From assembly GCA_027346035.1 (NCBI GenBank), contig DAIESZ010000043.1:1-10402 (forward strand): 10,402 nt of DNA. The letters are read 5' to 3'. The stretch comes from Propionibacteriaceae bacterium (lineage in GTDB: Bacteria > Actinomycetota > Actinomycetes > Propionibacteriales > Propionibacteriaceae). Below the pieces are notes generated by a model. The model was not told the DNA's origin. It did no database searches and saw only the letters and a list, made by a program, of their open reading frames with translations. The position numbers were made by a program, and so were the translations under genes. Positions within the stretch are counted from its first letter, which is position 1. Each line of letters begins with the position of its first letter. Of this stretch, positions 1 through 7,600 are shown one piece after another.

Positions 1-2504
<2,504 letters not shown>

Positions 2505-2506
2505 CC

Positions 2507-2529
2507 GGTGGGCGGTTCAGGCCGCCACC
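2507..2529. terminator. Candidate bidirectional stem-loop terminator between secA and the Rv3235-family gene
   Basis: GGTGGGCGG (2507-2515) can pair with CCGCCACC (2522-2529) around the loop TTCAGG, giving about 8 base pairs with one bulged G. It begins two bases after the secA stop, and its loop holds the stop codon of the convergent gene. No T-run follows on either strand, so if it terminates transcription it would be of the tract-less type often proposed for GC-rich actinobacteria. A stem of this size is not rare by chance at this base composition; position is the main support. Confidence 0.4.
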
Positions 2530-3023
2530 CCGCCCGACGGCGCGACCACGCGCAGGTCGCGGCAGTTCCACCCGTGCTGGCCGCGGTGCAGGCACAGCAC
2601 GACGACGAAGGCGCGATCGGTGCCGTGGAAGGTGATCCAGCCCTCCACCCGTGACGCGCTGGTCACCCGCAGGCGGGTGGCACCCACCACGCGGGGACGC
2701 AGGCTGCCACGCTTGGCCCAGGCGGCCAGGTAGGCGACCGAGCGTGAGTCGAGGGGACCGGCCAGTTGGGCAGCCGGCCTGCGGCCTATCAGCACCTCCT
2801 GCACCATGCGGCCGAGGCCGGCGACCCACGACCCGGCCCGGTCGAGGTCGATCGGCGGATCGTCCCGGACGGTCTCATCGTCGAGCGGCAGGGGAGTCTG
2901 CTGCTGCGAGGGTCGATCGGGGCCGGCCGGAGGCTCTGGGTGGCAGATCAGCAGCCGCAGGCCCTGGACGGTGGCGAGGCGGGGCACGGGGTCGTGGACG
3001 GCGATGTCCGGTGTCGAAGTCAT
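2517..3023 (-). CDS. Rv3235-family protein (DUF6459), function unknown
   Basis: This 168-aa protein has the layout of the actinobacterial Rv3235 family. A variable, Pro-rich, disordered-looking N-terminus (residues 1-60) is followed by a helical segment with the signature EVLIGRRPAAQLAG (about 76-89). A C-terminal beta-rich part then reads LRVTSASRVEGWITF and, near the end, GWNCRDLRVV (151-160), corresponding to the family's usual valine-rich strands and closing RWRCTAL-like segment. There is no signal peptide, membrane helix or recognisable catalytic motif, so it is probably cytosolic. The family has no established function. It is often found near secA in actinomycetes (from memory), and here it converges on secA. 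The ATG at 3023 has only a weak upstream purine stretch (ACTGGGCCC), so the start is less certain than the frame. It is divergent from the DUF6912 gene across a 140-bp gap. Confidence 0.8.
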   Translation of the reverse strand: MTSTPDIAVHDPVPRLATVQGLRLLICHPEPPAGPDRPSQQQTPLPLDDETVRDDPPIDLDRAGSWVAGLGRMVQEVLIGRRPAAQLAGPLDSRSVAYLAAWAKRGSLRPRVVGATRLRVTSASRVEGWITFHGTDRAFVVVLCLHRGQHGWNCRDLRVVAPSGGVAA

Positions 3024-3066
3024 GGGCCCAGTCTCGACGCGGCCGGGCGTCGGGCGCCAGCGACGT

Positions 3067-3075
3067 TGTGGATAA
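3067..3075 (-). promoter_or_regulatory. Perfect DnaA-box-like 9-mer in the divergent intergenic region
   Basis: The plus strand reads TGTGGATAA, so the minus strand carries TTATCCACA, identical to the classical high-affinity DnaA box. It sits 44 nt upstream of the Rv3235-family start in a small AT-richer patch within very GC-rich DNA. I see no second box nearby, so this is not an origin. A role in titration or DnaA-responsive transcription is inference; a lone 9-mer could be fortuitous. Confidence 0.35.
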
Positions 3076-3104
3076 CCATCCGTGTCGGGGGCACCCGGCG
3101 GCTC

Positions 3105-3114
3105 ACGCTAGCGT
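3105..3114. promoter_or_regulatory. Palindromic -10 candidate serving both divergent genes
   Basis: ACGCTAGCGT is a perfect 10-bp palindrome, so the hexamer TAGCGT (fitting the actinobacterial -10 pattern TANNNT) occurs on both strands, at 3109-3114 forward and 3110-3105 reverse. Predicted transcript starts near 3121 (+) and 3098 (-) would give leaders of about 43 nt for the DUF6912 gene and about 75 nt for the Rv3235-family gene. No good -35 element is visible on either side. It could instead be a repressor operator or chance. Confidence 0.35.
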
Positions 3115-3163
3115 TGGTTCCCGGCGGGTGCCGCACCCGGCACCGCGACCCTGGGAGGCCACC

Positions 3164-3670
3164 GTGGAACGACAGCTGATCTTCCTGCCCGTCAGCCGGG
3201 CCGACGCGGCGTCACTCGTCCAGGCTGTCGCGTTCGATCCGCCCCGCCGGGCGTTCGCCGCGACCGGAGCACTGCTTGCCGCCCTCGGCTACCAGCCGAA
3301 CAAGGATGAGGAGGCCGAATACGCTGCCCTTGTCCTCGCGTCGGTCTGGTCGCTGGCCCGGTTCGGCGAACGGCTCGTGGTCGTGGCGGAGGTTCCCGAG
3401 GAGCGGGTGCTCGCGGCCGCCGATGACGACGTCGAGCTCGACAACGGCGCGGTGCTGGTCAACGGACTGCCACTGGGCTCGGTCATCGCCTGGTTCGCCG
3501 ACGGCCCGGAAGCCGGGGCCGATGTCGCCGAGGCCGTGAGGGTGTCGTCGGGGTTGGGCATCGACGAGGCGTGGGACAGGCCCGAGGTGCAGGCCGTGGT
3601 CACCGGGCACGAGATGTTGTGGCACGCGGCCGACGAACTGCACCTGCTGCGCGACGACAACCGCGCCTGA
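3164..3670 (+). CDS. DUF6912 family protein, function unknown
   Basis: The 168-aa product starts at GTG 3164, chosen because GGGAGG (3153-3158) stands 5 nt upstream and the protein then opens with the family-like strand MERQLIFLPVSRADAASL. The open frame extends much further upstream, but that part has no ribosome site and lies opposite the Rv3235-family gene. Family features visible here are the early beta strand, the acidic helix start DEEAEYAALVLAS (about residues 47-59), the strand RLVVVAEVPEERV, the segment LPLGSVIAWFAD, and the closing motif GHEMLWHAADELHLL (148-162, with His149 and Trp153). There is no signal peptide or membrane segment. The family is restricted to actinobacteria as far as I know, and its biochemical role is undescribed. 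Its neighbour downstream on the same strand, the 72-aa acidic protein gene, follows after 64 bp and may share its transcript. Confidence 0.82.
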   Translation: MERQLIFLPVSRADAASLVQAVAFDPPRRAFAATGALLAALGYQPNKDEEAEYAALVLASVWSLARFGERLVVVAEVPEERVLAAADDDVELDNGAVLVNGLPLGSVIAWFADGPEAGADVAEAVRVSSGLGIDEAWDRPEVQAVVTGHEMLWHAADELHLLRDDNRA

Positions 3671-3734
3671 TCCCCGGGCCCGCCCACCGATGCGGCGGCC
3701 GGCCGGAAACCCCACCGATCGAGAGGTGTCACCC
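3671..3734. repeat. Short gap with a 9-bp direct repeat CCCACCGAT
   Basis: The 64-bp gap between the DUF6912 and acidic-protein genes holds two direct copies of CCCACCGAT at 3683-3691 and 3711-3719 (28-bp period), flanking the GC palindrome CCGGCCGG (3699-3706). The second copy ends just before the ribosome site GAGAGGTG. No terminator or clear -10 is seen. The repeat may be chance in such GC-rich DNA. Confidence 0.3.
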
Positions 3735-3953
3735 ATGGTCACCAGGATCCACTTCGAGGATGCCGAGCGCGCCGACGAGGCCGCCGGGCTGCTGTTCTCG
3801 GCCGGCCTTGAGGTGGCGGTCGTGCGCGAGCGGTTCGCCGGGGAGGACGACGACGAGGACGTCGAGTACGTAGTGGCGACACCGGCGTCGGTGGAGGATG
3901 CGCGTGCGGCGTTGGGCGACCTCGGCGACGGCGTCTTCGTCACCGAGGACTGA
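3735..3953 (+). CDS. Small acidic protein of unknown function (72 aa)
   Basis: ATG 3735 is preceded at 7 nt by the ribosome site GAGAGG (3721-3726), which fixes the start and supports this as a real gene despite its size. I do not recognise the family. The 72-aa product is strongly acidic, with 20 Asp/Glu against 5 Arg and no Lys, including the run GEDDDEDVE (residues 36-44). The pattern suggests strand (TRIHF), helix (ADEAAGLLFSAG), strand (EVAVVRERF), acidic turn, strand (VEYVVATP), helix (SVEDARAALGDLG), strand (GVFVTED). That is a beta-alpha-beta-beta-alpha-beta order compatible with a ferredoxin-like or ACT-like fold, or with small DUF2007-type proteins. This fold reading is inference. 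No cysteines are present, so it is not a ferredoxin. It probably follows the DUF6912 gene on one transcript and converges on the DUF2505 gene. Confidence 0.75.
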   Translation: MVTRIHFEDAERADEAAGLLFSAGLEVAVVRERFAGEDDDEDVEYVVATPASVEDARAALGDLGDGVFVTED

Positions 3954-3955
3954 CG

Positions 3956-3986
3956 CCGGGTGTGCCCGGGTGGCTGACGGTGTCAG
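3956..3986. terminator. Weak tandem hairpins at a convergent junction
   Basis: Between the stops of the acidic-protein gene and the DUF2505 gene lie two small inverted repeats: CCGGG-TGTG-CCCGG (3956-3969) and CTGAC-GGT-GTCAG (3974-3986). The second overlaps the DUF2505 stop codon. Each stem is only 5 bp and no T-run follows, so support comes mainly from their position in a 29-bp convergent gap. Confidence 0.25.
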
Positions 3987-4459
3987 GCCAGGGCGTCCAG
4001 CCATTCGGTGCCCAACTGCTGCTGCACGTCGAATGCGTCGGTGATCGCCGGGGCCGCGAGCTGCTCGACCTGGCGTCCGACGAGGGGGATCCGCACGATG
4101 AGCTCACCCTCGTACTCGACGATCGTCGTCGCCCCCTCGCGGCGCACGACCGCGGTACCGGCCAGGTCGACCGGCATTCCCTCGACGTCGACCCGCAGGG
4201 TGCCCTGGCGCGATCCATCCGGGGCCGGGTCCCCCCACCCGACGGTCTCCCGGATCGCCAGCCGCGACCCGGTGAACCGGGCCAGCCCTTCGGGGGGAGG
4301 CAGCTGCATCGCCACGTGCGTGGTGTACCCGGCCACCTCGACAGCGCAGCCGGTGGCACCCGCGCGCCGGCCGAGTTCCTCGAGGAACGCCTTCTGGCAC
4401 AGCATCGTCACCACGGTGGTGGGGTCCGCGTCGTAGACCTGACGTGAGGAGATCCGCAT
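3983..4459 (-). CDS. DUF2505 domain-containing protein
   Basis: This 158-aa protein fits the actinobacterial DUF2505 family along its whole length. It starts MRISSRQVYDADPTTVVTML, where the short strand followed by a helix resembles the START/SRPBCC helix-grip opening. It continues with GYTTHVAMQLPPPEGL (44-59), the strand TLRVDVEGMPVDLAGTAVV (87-105), and the characteristic closing segment EGELIVRIPLVGRQVEQLAA (117-136) before a long terminal helix. A helix-grip fold with a hydrophobic cavity is the likely architecture, which suggests binding of a lipid-like or other hydrophobic ligand. That is inference from fold type, and no substrate is known. No signal peptide or membrane helix is present. 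ATG 4459 is chosen because the family N-terminus begins there. The open frame continues far upstream through gdh-antisense sequence without family similarity. Only a weak GGCGG precedes the start, so the message could be leaderless. Confidence 0.85.
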   Translation of the reverse strand: MRISSRQVYDADPTTVVTMLCQKAFLEELGRRAGATGCAVEVAGYTTHVAMQLPPPEGLARFTGSRLAIRETVGWGDPAPDGSRQGTLRVDVEGMPVDLAGTAVVRREGATTIVEYEGELIVRIPLVGRQVEQLAAPAITDAFDVQQQLGTEWLDALA

Positions 4460-4465
4460 GCCGCC

Positions 4466-4471
4466 ATTGTG
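4466..4471 (-). promoter_or_regulatory. Possible -10 for a leaderless DUF2505 transcript
   Basis: On the minus strand CACAAT lies 6 nt before the ATG at 4459, which would put the transcript start at or next to the start codon. It matches the TATAAT consensus at 4 of 6 positions, including the key A2 and T6. Leaderless messages are common in actinobacteria and would explain the lack of a strong ribosome site. No -35 is evident. Confidence 0.2.
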
Positions 4472-4584
4472 CCGGTCGCCGCGGTGGCCGTCGTGCGACG
4501 ACCCTCCTGGCGGGTGGGGGCGCCGTCGTCGACACGGCGGCACCGACACCGGCCCCGGCGATGCATGAGCGGGTGTGGGAGGCC

Positions 4585-4590
4585 TAATGT
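4585..4590 (+). promoter_or_regulatory. Candidate -10 element of the gdh promoter
   Basis: TAATGT fits the actinobacterial TANNNT -10 pattern and is the only such AT-rich hexamer noticed in the GC-rich 229-bp gap (4460-4688) upstream of gdh. It predicts a transcript start near 4597 and a leader of about 90 nt. No good -35 is seen at the usual distance. The hexamer overlaps an in-frame ATG (4587), so promoter and start-codon readings compete. The same gap also holds a 6-bp-stem inverted repeat CGCCGT/ACGGCG (4521-4539) of unknown meaning. Confidence 0.4.
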
Positions 4591-4595
4591 GGGCC

Positions 4596-4619
4596 CTGGC
4601 CGGCAACGACGCCGGCCGG
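4596..4619 (+). other. GC-rich hairpin at the start of the gdh leader
   Basis: GGCCGGC (4598-4604) pairs perfectly with GCCGGCC (4611-4617) around the loop AACGAC. A flanking U-G wobble and one further C-G pair extend the stem to 9 bp. If TAATGT is the -10, the hairpin would form the extreme 5' end of the mRNA, where it could stabilise the message or impede early elongation. If translation instead begins at 4587, it is simply part of the coding region. Confidence 0.4.
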
Positions 4620-4688
4620 TCCCGCCCGGATCCGGGTGCCCGGGTCGTGGGCTCCGCGGGACGCCGCACGACGACGATGGGGTCAGCG

Positions 4689-7600
4689 ATGGAGAAGTCG
4701 GTGGGCAGCGCTACCGAACACGAGCAGGCCGGTGATGCCACGGTGGGGCGGTCCGGACCGGACGACGTCGCCCCCTCCGACCCCACGCCGGCCGGTCCCA
4801 CTCGCGATGAGCTGGAACCGGTCATCGGACGCATCGACCAGTTGCTGGCCCACCCCGGGCCGGGCGCCAGCGGCAGCGCCCTCGACGACTGGACGCCGCC
4901 GCGTCGCCGTCGGCTCATCGACCTGTGGCTTTCCGATGTCGACCCCTTCGACGTGAGCCAGGGCGACCCCCTGATCATCGCCGAACTCATCCGGGCCCAC
5001 CTCGACCTCGGCCGCACCCGGCAACCGGGGTCCACGGCGACCGACCTGTTCACACCGAACCTGGATCGCGACGGCTGGGACGACCACGGCCGCACCGTCG
5101 TGCTCGTCGTCACCGACGACCGTCCCTTTCTCGTCGACACGCTGACGATGACGATCACCGGCCGGGGGTGGGACATCCATGAGTTGTCGCACCCCCAGTT
5201 CAGCGTCCGCCGGGACGCCGAGGGTCACCTGGTCGAGGTCGACGACCTCACGGCCGGACCCGCGTCGGCCGACGCCCTCGCCGAATCCTGGATCTTCGTC
5301 GAGGTCACCCCGCCATTGGGTCAGAGCATCGACGTGGAGGCGGACGCCCTGCACGCCGCGATCGACGACGCGCTCTTCCACGTGCAGGTGGCCACCGATG
5401 ACTTTCCCGCCATGCTCGAACGACTGCGGGAGGCTCAGCATGAGGTGGCCGTGTCGTCGTGCCCGGCCGGCGGGCGCGATGCCGCGGCCGAATTCCTCGC
5501 ATGGCTGGCCGACGGGAACTTCACCCTGCTGGGCTCGTGCGAGCACCGCTTTGTCGATGGCGGCTACCGGCCGGTGCCCGGAACCGGGCTGGGCATCCGC
5601 CGGGACACCCCTGGGCGTTTCGATGCCGTCCCCCTGGCGAGCCCCCCGCAGTTGCTGGTGGTCACCCACGACTCCGACCGTTCGACCGTGCACCGTCCGT
5701 CCTGGCTCGACTACGTCGGCGTGCGCCGGTTCGACGCCCAGGGCCGCCTGATCGGTGAATCGCGCTTCGTCGGGCTGTTCGGCTCGACGGTGCACGCCGA
5801 GTCGGTATGGCGCATCCCGATGGTGCGGGACAAGGCCGCCGAGATCGTCCGGCTCAGTGGGCACCTGCCGGGCAGCCACAGCGCCGCCCAGCTGCGCAGC
5901 ATCATCGAGACCTACCCGCGGGAGGAACTCCTGCACGCCCAGGTGTCGGAACTGTCGGCCGTGATGCGTCAGGTGGGCACCCTCAGGGAACGGCGACAGC
6001 TGAGGTTGTTCGCCCGGCCCGGCCGCTGGGGACGTTTCGTCTCGTTCCTCGTCTACTTCCCCCGCGACCGGTACAACACCGACGTGCGGCACCGGATGAC
6101 CGCTATTCTCATGCACGCGGTGGGGGGCGAGTCGATCGAATACCAGGTGCGGGTGTCGGAATCGGTGCTCGCCCGGCTCTACTTCACCGTCCGCCTCCCC
6201 GACGGACAGCCGCTCGGTCATCTCGACCTCGGCGCGATCGAACAGCAGCTGGCCGCCACCATGAGGTCGTGGGAGGACGAGTTCGTCGAGCTCGTCGGTG
6301 ATCTGTCCACCGCGCGGCGGGGGATCGAGTTCCCCGAGGGCTACCGGGGCGACTATCCGGCGGCAGAGGGGGTCGCCGACCTCATGGCGCTCAACGAGGT
6401 CACCGGGGCCGGTGACATCAGGTTCCGCACGCGGGTGCCCGGGGACGCCGACGACCCCAGCGACCTGCGGGTGAAGATGTTCCGGGTGGGGGCCACGATG
6501 CGCCTATCGGAAGTGATGCCCCATCTCACCAGCCTGGGCTTCCGGGTGATCGACGAGCGACCCTACGAGCTCGAGTTGCGCGGCGCCGAGGCCATGGTCT
6601 ACGACTTCGGGCTGGGCGTGCCCTACCGCGGACGCCCCCTCACCCGCGCCGACCACGCCCGCTACACCGACGCGTTCGTCGCCTCCTACCAGGGACGGGT
6701 GCCCGCCGACGACTTCTCGGCCCTGGTGACCGCCACGGATCTCACCTGGCGCCAGGTGGCCCTGCTGCGGGCCATCGCCGGCTACCTCCAGCAGTTGGGC
6801 AGCCCCTACTCGGCCAGCTACGTCGCCCGCGCACTGCTCGCCAACCCGCAACTCGCGGTGGACCTGGTCGCGATGTTCGAGGTGCGCTTCGACCCCGACC
6901 TGTTCCACACCCACGAGGCCCGCAACCAGACGTGGGTCGAGCGTCGCGACGCGCTGATCGCCTCCCTCGAGCAGGTGGAGTCACTCGACCACGACCGGAT
7001 CGTGCGCCAGTTCGTGTCGGTGATCGCGGCCACCGACCGCACCAACTGGTACTGCGCTCCGTCACCGTTCCAGCACGACACCGCCGCCCTGGCGCTGAAG
7101 CTGCGCCCGGGTGACATCGACATCGCCCCGTCGCCGCGTCCGGTGCACGAGATCTACGTCAACGGGCCACTCGTGGAGGGCGTCCACCTGCGCTTCGCCG
7201 ACGTGGCGCGCGGTGGGGTCCGATGGTCGGACCGGCCCGAAGACTTCCGCACCGAGGTGCTCGGGCTGGCGAAGGCGCAGACCGTCAAGAATTCGGTCAT
7301 CGTGCCGTCGGGGGCCAAGGGTGGGTTCGTGCCACGCCGGCTGCCCGACCCCGCAGACCGGGCCGCCTGGCAGGCCGCCGGCATCGACGCCTACACGTGC
7401 TTCATCTCCTCGCTGCTCAGCCTCACCGACAGCATCGACGCCTCGGGCGTGGTCGTGCCGCCGGAGCGCGTCGTGCGTCATGACGGCGACGACCCGTACC
7501 TGGTCGTGGCCGCCGACAAGGGGACCGCCACGTTCTCCGACATCGCGAACACGATCGCCTCCGACCGCGGGTTCTGGCTCGGGGACGCGTTCGCGTCGGG

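Noticed and set aside
2651..3163. Upstream extension of the DUF6912 reading frame
   Set aside because: It lies opposite the Rv3235-family gene, has low-complexity Arg/Pro composition, and the family N-terminus and ribosome site place the start at 3164.
2517..4459. The cluster of small unknown genes as a defence or toxin-antitoxin island
   Set aside because: The proteins match conserved actinobacterial families of housekeeping character, codon use looks like the flanking genes, and no nuclease, toxin, integrase or repeat boundary is visible.
4460..5176. Upstream extension of the DUF2505 reading frame
   Set aside because: The extension reads antisense through the gdh leader and N-terminus with Ser/Arg/Pro-rich composition; family similarity begins only at the Met at 4459.
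4683..6221. A 512-codon open frame antisense to the gdh N-terminal region
   Set aside because: It has the same codon-bias shadow pattern, no ribosome site that I can see, and no recognisable family.
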